Positions 19,128-27,811 of a stretch of DNA of 33,674 bases are shown in pieces. Position 1 is the stretch's first letter. Every line of letters begins with the position of its first letter. The notes beneath the pieces were generated by a model, which did no database searches, was not told where the DNA came from, and was given only the letters and a program-made list of their open reading frames with translations. The position numbers and the translations under genes were made by a program. This DNA comes from an uncultured Prevotellaceae bacterium (GTDB lineage: Bacteria > Bacteroidota > Bacteroidia > Bacteroidales > Bacteroidaceae), in the NCBI GenBank assembly GCA_900316975.1, contig ONFA01000024.1, positions 1-33,674 of the forward strand, read 5' to 3'.

Positions 19128-19165
19128 TTCTGTGAATATGAGAATGCGTTTCTGTGAATATGAGA
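19128..19165. repeat. 16-base direct repeat upstream of the C10 protease
   Basis: TTCTGTGAATATGAGA occurs at 19128-19143 and again at 19150-19165, a period of 22 bases (two helical turns). It ends 22 bases before the -7-like box of the protease gene, a position suited to a regulator binding site. Confidence 0.6.
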
Positions 19166-19187
19166 GACTTTTTTTCTTTTTGATTGT

Positions 19188-19195
19188 TAAATTTG
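19188..19195 (+). promoter_or_regulatory. -7-like box for the C10 protease operon
   Basis: TAAATTTG matches TAnnTTTG. No TTTG lies at the usual upstream distance; the direct repeat occupies that area, which may mean the promoter needs an activator. Its position supports the protease start at 19251. Confidence 0.5.
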
Positions 19196-19250
19196 CGGCG
19201 TGAATTTCTGTGGAAAGTGCTTTGGATTTTTTAATACTAATAATAAGCGT

Positions 19251-22235
19251 ATGAAATTGTCTTTCCTAACATTAACACTTTTGTTCCTTCCTGCAATGGT
19301 ATGGGCTCAGGGTGTGAGTAGCGATGAAGCACTGCAAATAGCAGAGCGTTTCTTTGCCCAACAGTCCTCATCGGCTAATGCCAAGACACGTCGTGTGGCA
19401 AAGGTGGAGTCGATGAGCGTGTCGTACACTGCATCGAAAAAGAGTGGTGATGCGGCACTCTATGTGATTAATCGTGGCGACAACGACGGATTTGTGGTTG
19501 TGTCGGGTACAGCCAACACTGATTATCCTGTGTTGGGTTGGAGCGACGGGGGCGCATTCGAATATGACAAGGCACCTGTCCAACTCAAAGGTCTGCTGGA
19601 AGCATATAGCCAAGCCAACCCGCAACGCACAACAGCAAAAGGTGAGTCGGCTGAAGGTCTTGTAGAACTGGCTGATGGTCGTTGGGCTGTTCCTGTCAAT
19701 AACGGGCGGCATCAGTCGTTTATGGTGATTAATCAGTTGCAAACTTCGAGACATTCCGTACAGCGCAGGGTGGAATCAGTTCCCAATGTGGTTGTGGCGC
19801 CTTTGGTAAAGGTGAAGTGGGATCAGATGGGTGTGTTTGCTCAATATATTGATCCCTATTTTGCAGATGACTTATTAGGTCCTCTTGCCGGCTGTGTGCC
19901 AACGGCAATGGCACAGGTGATGGCGTACTGGAAATATCCTGCACGTGGACGTGGCTTCCATCTTCACAACATCCTCGACACGCATGGTAACATAGATGTT
20001 GCACAACTGGAAATGGATTATGCGGCAGGTAGAAGCACAGAATTGCTCAATGTCATTCAGGAATATTCACGTCCGTACAAAGTGAATTTCGGCGAATCGG
20101 TCTATCGATGGAATGAGATGGGTGGTGCAAACCCTATTACCGATGCAGAATGTGACAATGTAGCGAAAGTTATTTTCGACTGTCATGTAGCTTGTGCTCC
20201 TGCAAAGATTGGTGGAGGCACAGGCTCCAACACTGGAACAGCAGTAGAGTCGTTGGTTCAATATTTCGGCTATAGCCCAGATTATCAGAAAATAGGATGT
20301 GAGGGCAACGAAGACCTGATGCGACAGGAACTTGATGCGGGGCGCCCTATCCTGATGGAAGGCAATCCGTCGCAAGGATACACCAATGATGGCCATGCTT
20401 TTGTCTGCGACGGCTATGCAGAGGAAGGCTATTTCCATTTCAATTTCGGTTGGAGCGGCTCTGGCGACGGTTATTACCTATTGAGTAATGTAAACCCTGT
20501 AACATCTGACTTCAGTGTGAATCAAACAGCCTACATCGGCATCCAGCCTTCTTTGGCAGCCGTTGAGGAGGGGCAGGCTTTCATCAACGTCACCCCTGAA
20601 GGAGTGGGCGTCGTGGTGGGCGGCTATGGCGATGTGGTGGTGCCTGAGACGGTGCAGAAAGACGGGAAGTCCTACCCTGTTATGAAGGTCGGAGCCTTTG
20701 CGTTTCATGTGCCGCCTTCCATGTGCGATTCATTCTTTGACGAATGGGTAAGGGAGCACGTGACCAGCATCACGCTGCCCGAAAGCGTGACAGAGATAGG
20801 ACGGACGGCTTTTCCCAGCCTTTATCTGACAGAGGTGAACCTGCCCAGTAGCATTCGCAGGATTGGTGCTGGTGCTTTTCCCTACAACAACGATCTGAAA
20901 AAGGTTACCATTCCAAGCATTGAGGCATGGCTGAACATTGATTTTGAACCCAGTATTTTGGAAAATGGCTTTCACCAATACTTTTCCAACCCTATCTGGA
21001 GTTCAGACAAGTCGCACAAGACGCGCCTTTACATCGGAGATGAGGAAGTGAGCGATATCGTCATTCCTGCCAGCATCAAGGAGGTGCATGAGGCGGCTTT
21101 CTGCGGCTACCAGTTCCTCAACTCCGTGAAGATGGAGGAAGGTGTAGAGAAGATTGGTGCCAGTGCCTTTAAAAATGTGCCTTTGACGGAGATTCAATTT
21201 GCCTCCACGCTCAAGGAGATCGGCGCTGAAGCCTTCTACCAGCATAAGGCATCCACCATTACGATTCCTGCTGGTTTGACACGAGTGGGCAGCGAGGCAC
21301 TGTTGGGTGACCAGATGTCGGAATACATCGTAGATGAGAACAATCCCAAGTACAGTGCCTATCAAGGAATCCTCTATGACAAGTCGCGTCGCACCCTTGT
21401 CCATTGCCCTAATTATCGCCCTGGATTTTTGGAAGACAAAGCACGTGTTGCTGTGGGAGTGCCCTCAACGGTTTCCAGCATCCGCAGTCATGCTTTTGGC
21501 AATGTGGTGGAGAAACTGACGATTCCTGCCTCCGTCAAGAGCATTGAGGACGAAGCATTTGTAAACACCTACCACCTCAAGGAGCTCTACCTGTACTCGC
21601 CAGAGCCATTACCCATCACAGAAAAGACGTTCCACATGAATGCCACATCAATGTTTAACAAGGTCAATGTACATGTGCCCGTAGGGGCTGGCAAGGCTTA
21701 TAGGTCGGCAGCAGTGTGGAAGGACATGAACATCGTTGAGGACCAGCCGAAAGGCAGTGTGCCACCAGAACACTACGACTATGCCTCCGACTACAATGCT
21801 ATTGAAGTGGTGGATATGGTAGATCAGGATGGAGTAAGAAGTCGCTATACCTATTTCCTTTTCGACACCAACCCTGTGATTTCCCATTCGGGCACGTCGC
21901 TGATTATCACCAGTGACAAGGGTAAATACACTATTGAGAAAGAAACCTATCTGGACTGGAACTTCAAGTTCCGTTTCGCTCACTATGACGACCCGACCGC
22001 CATCGAAGAGGTGAAGACCCAAGAAAAGCGAGTGGTGATTCGCACCGAGGGCAATCAACTGGTCATCAGCGGTCTTGATGCCAGCACCCCTGTCATGCTC
22101 TACAGCATTGATGGTCGTCTGCTGGATTCTGCCAAGGCTTCATTGCAAGGAGATGCCAGCATTGAGATTCCTGCCGTCAGCCTCATTGTGGTGAAGGCGG
22201 GCAATCAGTCATTCAAAATTCACACTAAAAAATAG
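19251..22235 (+). CDS. Secreted C10 cysteine protease (streptopain/interpain type) with BspA LRRs
   Basis: A 994-residue exported protease. Signal peptide MKLSFLTLTLLFLPAMVWAQ is followed by a prodomain (about 25-190, GFVVVSG and YPVLGWSD) like that of streptopain. The C10 catalytic domain has Cys215 in GCVPTAMAQ, His382 in NDGHAF and the conserved Trp in NFGWSG. From about 463 to 815 come BspA-type leucine-rich repeats (LPESVTEIGRTAF and similar), which in other proteins bind host or bacterial partners. The last 80 residues (VMLYSIDGRLL to SFKIHTKK) resemble a type IX secretion sorting domain, so cell-surface attachment is likely. The frame is open from GTG 19200, but the ATG at 19251 starts the signal peptide and lies after the -7 box. 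First gene of a two-gene unit. Confidence 0.88.
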   Translation: MKLSFLTLTLLFLPAMVWAQGVSSDEALQIAERFFAQQSSSANAKTRRVAKVESMSVSYTASKKSGDAALYVINRGDNDGFVVVSGTANTDYPVLGWSDGGAFEYDKAPVQLKGLLEAYSQANPQRTTAKGESAEGLVELADGRWAVPVNNGRHQSFMVINQLQTSRHSVQRRVESVPNVVVAPLVKVKWDQMGVFAQYIDPYFADDLLGPLAGCVPTAMAQVMAYWKYPARGRGFHLHNILDTHGNIDVAQLEMDYAAGRSTELLNVIQEYSRPYKVNFGESVYRWNEMGGANPITDAECDNVAKVIFDCHVACAPAKIGGGTGSNTGTAVESLVQYFGYSPDYQKIGCEGNEDLMRQELDAGRPILMEGNPSQGYTNDGHAFVCDGYAEEGYFHFNFGWSGSGDGYYLLSNVNPVTSDFSVNQTAYIGIQPSLAAVEEGQAFINVTPEGVGVVVGGYGDVVVPETVQKDGKSYPVMKVGAFAFHVPPSMCDSFFDEWVREHVTSITLPESVTEIGRTAFPSLYLTEVNLPSSIRRIGAGAFPYNNDLKKVTIPSIEAWLNIDFEPSILENGFHQYFSNPIWSSDKSHKTRLYIGDEEVSDIVIPASIKEVHEAAFCGYQFLNSVKMEEGVEKIGASAFKNVPLTEIQFASTLKEIGAEAFYQHKASTITIPAGLTRVGSEALLGDQMSEYIVDENNPKYSAYQGILYDKSRRTLVHCPNYRPGFLEDKARVAVGVPSTVSSIRSHAFGNVVEKLTIPASVKSIEDEAFVNTYHLKELYLYSPEPLPITEKTFHMNATSMFNKVNVHVPVGAGKAYRSAAVWKDMNIVEDQPKGSVPPEHYDYASDYNAIEVVDMVDQDGVRSRYTYFLFDTNPVISHSGTSLIITSDKGKYTIEKETYLDWNFKFRFAHYDDPTAIEEVKTQEKRVVIRTEGNQLVISGLDASTPVMLYSIDGRLLDSAKASLQGDASIEIPAVSLIVVKAGNQSFKIHTKK

Positions 22236-22241
22236 AATCGT

Positions 22242-24806
22242 ATGAAGAAGATATTATCTCTCATGGCACTTCTGCTGATGCTCTGCAGTACTGCCAATGC
22301 CCAATATATGCTGAAGGTGCAGTACAAGAACGGCACTCACGATTTGTATGAGGTGGATTGTACTGACAATGTGGAATGGAAAGCGGATTACACTGATCCC
22401 AACAAGATTTATATGTCGGTGTTTGGCCGTTTGGCTGGACAGCACAACACCTCGGGTCTGGGCTACCCCATCGACATGATTGAGAACATGACCATTGTCG
22501 GTTCGGACCCCAAGACTCCTGCCGCTGAGCAGAGCACTTTTCAGGTGGACGAACAGACGAATTCTGTCAATATGGTCAACTACAGCATCGAGTTTGGTCC
22601 CTCTGCCATCCAGGGCACGAAAACCCTCACCGTCAACCGCATCGACGACGCTCCTGCACCAGCAGGGTTTGAGGATGGCGTGAACTACATGACTACCTAT
22701 GACTTCGACCTCGAAGGTGTGCACGACCTCAAGGGTGTGGTGGAAATCCGCATTCCAGTCGCCAAAAAATGCTATGCTGCCTATCTTAATGAAGAGACGG
22801 GTGAATGGGATCCTGTGCTCAGCTACTATGATGACCAGACCCACGAGATGGTCATCATCTCTGACCACCTCTCCACTTACAGTGTTTTCGATGTGACGGA
22901 CGAGCATACCCGTGCCGCAAAACTGCAATACTGGGGCTTTGACCCTCAGGCACCAGCAGACATAGAGGAAGTGGTGAAGACTTTTGCCAAGGTGGCGCAG
23001 GCAGATAACCCCAACATCGCAGCTTTCGAAGCATTTGCCAACGATGATTTTCAAAAATACAGTCTCGGACTGGGTGTGTTCTCATCACTTGTCGATGCTG
23101 GAGGTTTCGATTTCAAGCTTCTCAGCAAGTATAACGACATCATCAGTAGAATGGGTCAAGCATGGTCCATCGTGCAGATTGCCAACTCTATCCGTGTGGG
23201 CGATGACGTGAACGCGGCAAACAGTGCCTATCACCTGGCATACGATTTGATACTCAAACCTCAACTCGAAAAGAAACTCTTTGCGGGCAATTGGCTCTTC
23301 CCTGTCTGCATGACGGCTGTGGCTGTGCTGGAATTCGAGATTAACTGGTTTGCCACGACTGTTCACGAAACAGCCACCAGCCTCTATGAGAATGCCTACC
23401 AAAAATACATGAAAAAGGGTAGCGAATATCCCACGAAAGTAGGCTATGGCTTTCGCAGCAGCGAGCAATGGTACGACCTTATCTATCCACTCTTCATAGA
23501 CAGGGACAATATTCCCAGTATGGTTACTGAAGAAATTGACCAGAAGGTGACAGACTATGTCAATCAGCCTTGGCACGATGCCGACGGCTTCAATATGGCG
23601 ATGGCTGACAGCAGGGGTTTGTGGCCATTCTGGGTGGAGATCTCCGACAAGGACAGGAGGGCCATCTCCCAGAACCACCGTCAGGAACTCTATTCAGGCA
23701 CCCTGAAGAGCGTCATCCAAAACATCAACAGGAAGTATCTTTGCAAGACAAAGGAGAAGTTTGATGAGATCTACAAAGAGTATGTCCAAATGATGAACAA
23801 AATCGTGAACCTCCGATTCAAGGACTCTGCCGTAAAGGATGGAGAAAAAAGCAAATTCGCAGGTTGCAAGATTCGATTCAAGAGAATGCCCAATACCATC
23901 ACAGACCCCGAGAAATGGGAGTGCACCGTCAAGGATGATGGCACTTGCTACATTCAGTTCCGCATGTACCCCTACCTGAACGAAGGGTTCGATCCAGTGC
24001 TGGAAGTGGTGGACAAAGAAGACGCCATCGTGGGCGAAATCGACATCAAAGGTATTGAGGACATCGGCAAATACTACGAAGTCTGGTTTGACCTTTCCAA
24101 TAAGGAAGACATGGATTTGAAGGACAAGTGGAACATCACTTTGGAGCCTCAATATGCCACCATCGCAACTCCTGATGTCAGTGGAAACTATTACAATTGG
24201 GGACCTCTGGTCTTTGAGGATAATAAGGGCTTTGAATCACATGCCCGTGGTACAATTCCGGGTGACATCTATGGTCTGTTCAATGGCATTGTGGAAGCCT
24301 TTGAGGAGCGAACTCTCAACCTTGATGGAGAGGGCAACTTCTCCATCCAACACAATGGTCTCAATATGACAGGCAACTATAATGCCCGAACAAAATTTGG
24401 CACAGGTAAGTTTACGCTGAAGTCATCCTCTCATGGTGCCAATTTCGTGACAGAACACCAGGCTTTTGAAGAATATAGCAAATGGGCGGTATGGTATGGC
24501 AGTCATCCTGGAGAAAGTTATCATCAAGATCTTTGGACTTATTTGGATGAGTTTGATGCCACTTTCTCTGTAGAGGGGACTGCGGAAATTTATTATTCGA
24601 ACCTCATGGATTGTTATGTTCTCCATCTTGATGGAATAGGCTCCTACACGTTTGATGGCGAATACTTCTCTCACCCTTCTGATGGTTATGTTAAGATTGA
24701 GGAAGGAAAATCGACTTTTGTCTATAAAACGAAGAATATGGAGAAGGAAGACATCTACGTGAAAGAGGGTTCCTTCACTTTCAGCCCAACATTGATTTAT
24801 AAATAA
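22242..24806 (+). CDS. Large exported protein of unknown function, partner of the C10 protease
   Basis: I do not recognise this 854-residue protein as a whole. It has a signal peptide (1-20, ending ANA) and starts 6 bases after the protease stop, so it is surely co-transcribed. Residues 22-90 resemble the short N-terminal element of many Bacteroidetes surface proteins (a strand pair around KNGTHDLYEVD, later IENMTIVG). Residues about 110-218 are a beta domain ending in DHLSTYSVFDV. The middle (about 225-560) is mostly helical and aromatic, and the final 270 residues return to beta strands with many Tyr and Trp. No sorting domain, lipobox or catalytic motif is visible. Possible roles are protease inhibitor, chaperone, substrate or surface anchor; the sequence does not decide. 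Confidence 0.85.
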   Translation: MKKILSLMALLLMLCSTANAQYMLKVQYKNGTHDLYEVDCTDNVEWKADYTDPNKIYMSVFGRLAGQHNTSGLGYPIDMIENMTIVGSDPKTPAAEQSTFQVDEQTNSVNMVNYSIEFGPSAIQGTKTLTVNRIDDAPAPAGFEDGVNYMTTYDFDLEGVHDLKGVVEIRIPVAKKCYAAYLNEETGEWDPVLSYYDDQTHEMVIISDHLSTYSVFDVTDEHTRAAKLQYWGFDPQAPADIEEVVKTFAKVAQADNPNIAAFEAFANDDFQKYSLGLGVFSSLVDAGGFDFKLLSKYNDIISRMGQAWSIVQIANSIRVGDDVNAANSAYHLAYDLILKPQLEKKLFAGNWLFPVCMTAVAVLEFEINWFATTVHETATSLYENAYQKYMKKGSEYPTKVGYGFRSSEQWYDLIYPLFIDRDNIPSMVTEEIDQKVTDYVNQPWHDADGFNMAMADSRGLWPFWVEISDKDRRAISQNHRQELYSGTLKSVIQNINRKYLCKTKEKFDEIYKEYVQMMNKIVNLRFKDSAVKDGEKSKFAGCKIRFKRMPNTITDPEKWECTVKDDGTCYIQFRMYPYLNEGFDPVLEVVDKEDAIVGEIDIKGIEDIGKYYEVWFDLSNKEDMDLKDKWNITLEPQYATIATPDVSGNYYNWGPLVFEDNKGFESHARGTIPGDIYGLFNGIVEAFEERTLNLDGEGNFSIQHNGLNMTGNYNARTKFGTGKFTLKSSSHGANFVTEHQAFEEYSKWAVWYGSHPGESYHQDLWTYLDEFDATFSVEGTAEIYYSNLMDCYVLHLDGIGSYTFDGEYFSHPSDGYVKIEEGKSTFVYKTKNMEKEDIYVKEGSFTFSPTLIYK

Positions 24807-24812
24807 AAAGAG

Positions 24813-24855
24813 AATCGGTCATTTTCGGAAATCTGAAAATGACCGATTTGTTTTG
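24813..24855 (+). terminator. Terminator of the C10 protease operon
   Basis: A perfect 14-bp stem pairs 24813-24826 with 24835-24848 around an 8-base loop, followed by TTGTTTTG. It ends the two-gene unit. Confidence 0.88.
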
Positions 24856-24892
24856 TACTGTTTGGCAATAAAAGTAAAAAAATGTTTTTTCC

Positions 24893-24923
24893 TTTGTTTT
24901 GTGCTCACTTAATCGTAACTTTG
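24893..24923 (+). promoter_or_regulatory. Promoter for the PPIase-surA-OstA-mutL operon
   Basis: TTTG at 24893-24896 and TAACTTTG at 24916-24923, spacing 19, about 30 bases before the first ATG. No other clear promoter is seen until after mutL. Confidence 0.82.
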
Positions 24924-24954
24924 CACTCAAATTGGAAAATGGTATAAGTACAGA

Positions 24955-26388
24955 ATGAAAAAGATAGCATTTTTAGTGGCTTCGCTGATGGTGGGTCTCT
25001 CGGCTGTAGCACAGACGGGCGACCCTGTCGTGATGAAAATCAATGGAAAGAACATTACGAGAAGTGAATTTGAGTATTCGTTTAACAAAAATAATTCGGA
25101 TGGTGTGCTCGACAAGAAGACGGTGGAGGAATATGTGCCGTTGTTTGTCGATTTCAAACTGAAAGTGGCTGAGGCTGAAAGCCAAAGGATTGACACGCTG
25201 AGCACCATTCGCAAGGAATTGGATGGCTACAAGGAGCAAATGGTGCTTCCTACCCTTGTGGACAATGACTACATTGAGCGTGAGGCTCGAAGGACGTATG
25301 ACCAGACGGCGTCTCGTTTTGAGGGGCAGGACCTTCTTACGGCAAGTCACATTTTGGTGCTGATGCGTCAGGATGCGACGGCTGAGCAGCAGACGGCTGC
25401 CAAGGTGCGGATTGATAGCATCTATGGAGTATTGAAGGCAGTGCCTAAGGAACAACTGGCAGAGCGTTTTGCTGAGTTGGCGAAAGAGAAGAGTGACGAC
25501 AAGGGCTCGGCACAGCAGGGCGGTGCATTGGGTCAGTTTGGCAAAGGCATGATGATTCCCGACTTTGAACAGGCTGCCTACGCATTGAAGGCTGGCGAGA
25601 TGTCTGCTCCCGTGAAATCGACGGTGGGTTGGCATATCATCCTGATGAAGGAGCGTCATCCGTTTGAGTCGTATGAGTATCACCACGACAATATCATCAA
25701 GTTTTTGGAACAGCGTGGCATTAAGGAAGCCTCGGCAAATGCCTATTTGGATTCTGTGGCGAATGAGCGTAGCATCTCAAGGGCGGAATTGGTGGATGAA
25801 CTGCATGAGAAGTTGATGGCGAAGGATGCGGAACTGAAGAATTTGTCGCAGGAGTATTATGACGGCACGCTGATGTATGAGGTGACGAAGAAGGACGTAT
25901 GGGATAAGGCGCAGCAGAATACGGCTGGTCAGGAGGCTTATTTCAAGGCTCACAAGAAGGATTATGCTTGGGATTCGCCTCGATTCTGTGGTATCGCGAT
26001 TCACACGAAGGATGCTGCCACCATGGCGCAGGTGAAGAAACTGCTGAAAGGTGTGGCAGAGGAGGACTTGGCGAAGAAGGCTGTGTCGTTGAATAATGAC
26101 TCGGTAAAGGTGGTGCGTGTGGAGCGTGGCATCTTCAAGCAGGGTGACAATGCAGGTGTGGACAAGTTAGTGTTTGGCAAGAATGTGGAATTGAAGCCAA
26201 TGGCGGGTTATCCGGTGACGGATGTGTGGGGTAAGAAAGTGAAGGCGCCTCGTACGATGATGGATGTGAAAGGGCAGGTGACGGCAGATTATCAGAATGA
26301 GCAGGAAAGGTTGTGGGTGGAAAAACTGAGAAAGAAGTTTGCTGTGGAAGTGTATGACGATGTGATAAAGACGGTTAATAAGCATTGA
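24955..26388 (+). CDS. Periplasmic parvulin-type peptidyl-prolyl isomerase
   Basis: A 477-residue exported folding catalyst. The signal peptide spans 1-20 (ending VAQ). A helical N-terminal part leads into a parvulin domain (about 128-235) with SHILV, the QQGGALGQFGKGMM loop, PDFEQAAYAL and the closing GWHIILM, all hallmarks of PpiC/SurA domains. The C-terminal 230 residues resemble a degenerate second copy. It probably helps outer-membrane proteins cross the periplasm together with the SurA encoded next. First gene of the operon that also carries OstA-like and MutL. Confidence 0.93.
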   Translation: MKKIAFLVASLMVGLSAVAQTGDPVVMKINGKNITRSEFEYSFNKNNSDGVLDKKTVEEYVPLFVDFKLKVAEAESQRIDTLSTIRKELDGYKEQMVLPTLVDNDYIEREARRTYDQTASRFEGQDLLTASHILVLMRQDATAEQQTAAKVRIDSIYGVLKAVPKEQLAERFAELAKEKSDDKGSAQQGGALGQFGKGMMIPDFEQAAYALKAGEMSAPVKSTVGWHIILMKERHPFESYEYHHDNIIKFLEQRGIKEASANAYLDSVANERSISRAELVDELHEKLMAKDAELKNLSQEYYDGTLMYEVTKKDVWDKAQQNTAGQEAYFKAHKKDYAWDSPRFCGIAIHTKDAATMAQVKKLLKGVAEEDLAKKAVSLNNDSVKVVRVERGIFKQGDNAGVDKLVFGKNVELKPMAGYPVTDVWGKKVKAPRTMMDVKGQVTADYQNEQERLWVEKLRKKFAVEVYDDVIKTVNKH

Positions 26389-26415
26389 TGTTGAATGTTA
26401 AATGTAAAATATCCA

Positions 26416-27780
26416 ATGTTGAATAATAGAATTGTTCGTAATATTTTTATAGGACTGTTTGCCGCATGTTCATTGTTGGCATCTGCACAGAAACAGAAGA
26501 ATGTAATTGACGAGGTGATATGGGTGGTTGGCGATGAACCTATATTGCGATCAGACGTGGAAAATGCCCGCATGGAGTTTCTACAGCAGGGACAACGCTT
26601 TGAGGGTGACCCTTATTGTGTGATTCCAGAGCAATTAGCGGTGCAGAAGTTGTTTCTCCATCAGGCAGCCATCGACTCGGTGGAAGTTTCGGATGCCGAT
26701 GTGTTTCAAGAGGTGGACATGCGTCTGAATGAGGCTATCTTGAACTATGGCTCTCGTGAGAAATTGGAAGAATATGTGGGTAAGGGAATGTCGCAGATAC
26801 GCGAGCAGATGTACAATGTATATCGGGACAAGAAGGTGGTGACGGAGGTGCAGCGCAATCTGGTTAAGAACATTAAGGTTACGCCAGCCCAAGTGCGCCG
26901 CTACTTCAAGGATTTGCCAGAGGATAGCATTCCGTTCATTCCCACAAAGGTGGAGTGCCAGATTATCACTCGTGAACCTGTCATTCCAATGGAAGAGATT
27001 GAAAGGGTAAAAGAAGAGCTACGTAGTTATACGGAAAGAGTGAACAATGGCAGTGCGCAGTTCTCGACGTTGGCTTTGTTGTATTCGGAGGATAAACTCT
27101 CAGCCCAGCAAGGCGGTGAACTGGGTTTTGCGGGTAGAGGCAGTTTTGTGCCAGAGTTTGCCAATGTGGCATTCAACCTGACGGATCCGAAGGCTGTGTC
27201 GAAAATTGTGGAAACAGAATTTGGCTTCCACATTATTCAGTTGATTGAGAAACGAGGCGATATGATTAATTGCCGCCACATTTTGCGTAAGCCTCGCGTA
27301 TCGATGGAGGCATTGCAGCAGTGTGTAAATGATTTGGATTCAATCTCGGCGGAGATAGGGAAAGGACTTTACACCTTTGACGAGTGTGTGGGATTGGTGT
27401 CGTATGACAAGGATACGCGTAACAACTATGGCTTGTTGTTTGACAAGGAAACGGGTGTGTCGAAGTATGAGATGAAAGACCTTCCTACGGAAGTGGCTCG
27501 TGCAGTGGCAGGAATGAAAGTGGGGGAGATATCCAAGCCGTTTGTGATGGTGAACAAGAGTGGTAAAGAAGTTGTGGCAATCGTGAAATTGAAGAATCGC
27601 ATAAACGGGCATCGTGCCACGATGGCCGAGGATTACCAGGAGTTGCAGAATGTGGTGTTGGAGAAGTTGCGTGAGGAGAAAATTGAGAATTGGATCCGGG
27701 AGAAGCAGCGGACAACTTATGTTCACGTCAATGATGATTGGCAAAATTGCGAGTTTCAGTATCCTGGTTGGGTTAAATAG
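26416..27780 (+). CDS. surA: SurA-like periplasmic chaperone / PPIase
   Basis: SurA guides outer-membrane proteins to the Bam complex. After a signal peptide (ending LLASAQ) comes the SurA N-terminal domain (VIDEVIWVVGDEPILRSDVENA onward). A first parvulin domain follows (QQGGELGFAGRGSF, FVPEFANVAF, FGFHIIQL), then a second, more divergent one (CRHILRKP to VAIVKLKNR). Length of 454 is typical. Two starts fit: ATG 26395 and ATG 26416. The spacer is a copy of a short repeat (ATGTTGAAT at 26388 and 26416), and I chose 26416 because it gives a compact signal peptide. It follows the first PPIase by 27 bases. Confidence 0.92.
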   Translation: MLNNRIVRNIFIGLFAACSLLASAQKQKNVIDEVIWVVGDEPILRSDVENARMEFLQQGQRFEGDPYCVIPEQLAVQKLFLHQAAIDSVEVSDADVFQEVDMRLNEAILNYGSREKLEEYVGKGMSQIREQMYNVYRDKKVVTEVQRNLVKNIKVTPAQVRRYFKDLPEDSIPFIPTKVECQIITREPVIPMEEIERVKEELRSYTERVNNGSAQFSTLALLYSEDKLSAQQGGELGFAGRGSFVPEFANVAFNLTDPKAVSKIVETEFGFHIIQLIEKRGDMINCRHILRKPRVSMEALQQCVNDLDSISAEIGKGLYTFDECVGLVSYDKDTRNNYGLLFDKETGVSKYEMKDLPTEVARAVAGMKVGEISKPFVMVNKSGKEVVAIVKLKNRINGHRATMAEDYQELQNVVLEKLREEKIENWIREKQRTTYVHVNDDWQNCEFQYPGWVK

Positions 27781-27811
27781 TTTAGGGTTCAGAAATTAGA
27801 GTTTAGGGTTA

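Larger units (their letters stand above)
18719..19250. other. Repeat-rich intergenic region between guaB and the protease
   Basis: The 532-base gap holds the hairpins after guaB, a long A-rich/T-rich inverted repeat, a 16-base direct repeat and a -7-like box before the protease gene. Short open frames exist here (for example a 101-codon one at 18898-19203), but they run through homopolymer-rich DNA and encode Lys- and Phe-rich strings without any domain, so I do not call them genes. Confidence 0.6.

Noticed and set aside
18898..19203. A 101-codon open frame between guaB and the protease gene
   Set aside because: It spans the A-rich/T-rich inverted repeat and encodes Lys- and Phe-rich strings with no domain; the open frame is explained by low-complexity DNA.
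27780..27810. TTTAGGG words resembling telomere repeats
   Set aside because: Only two copies in a short bacterial spacer; the likeness is accidental.
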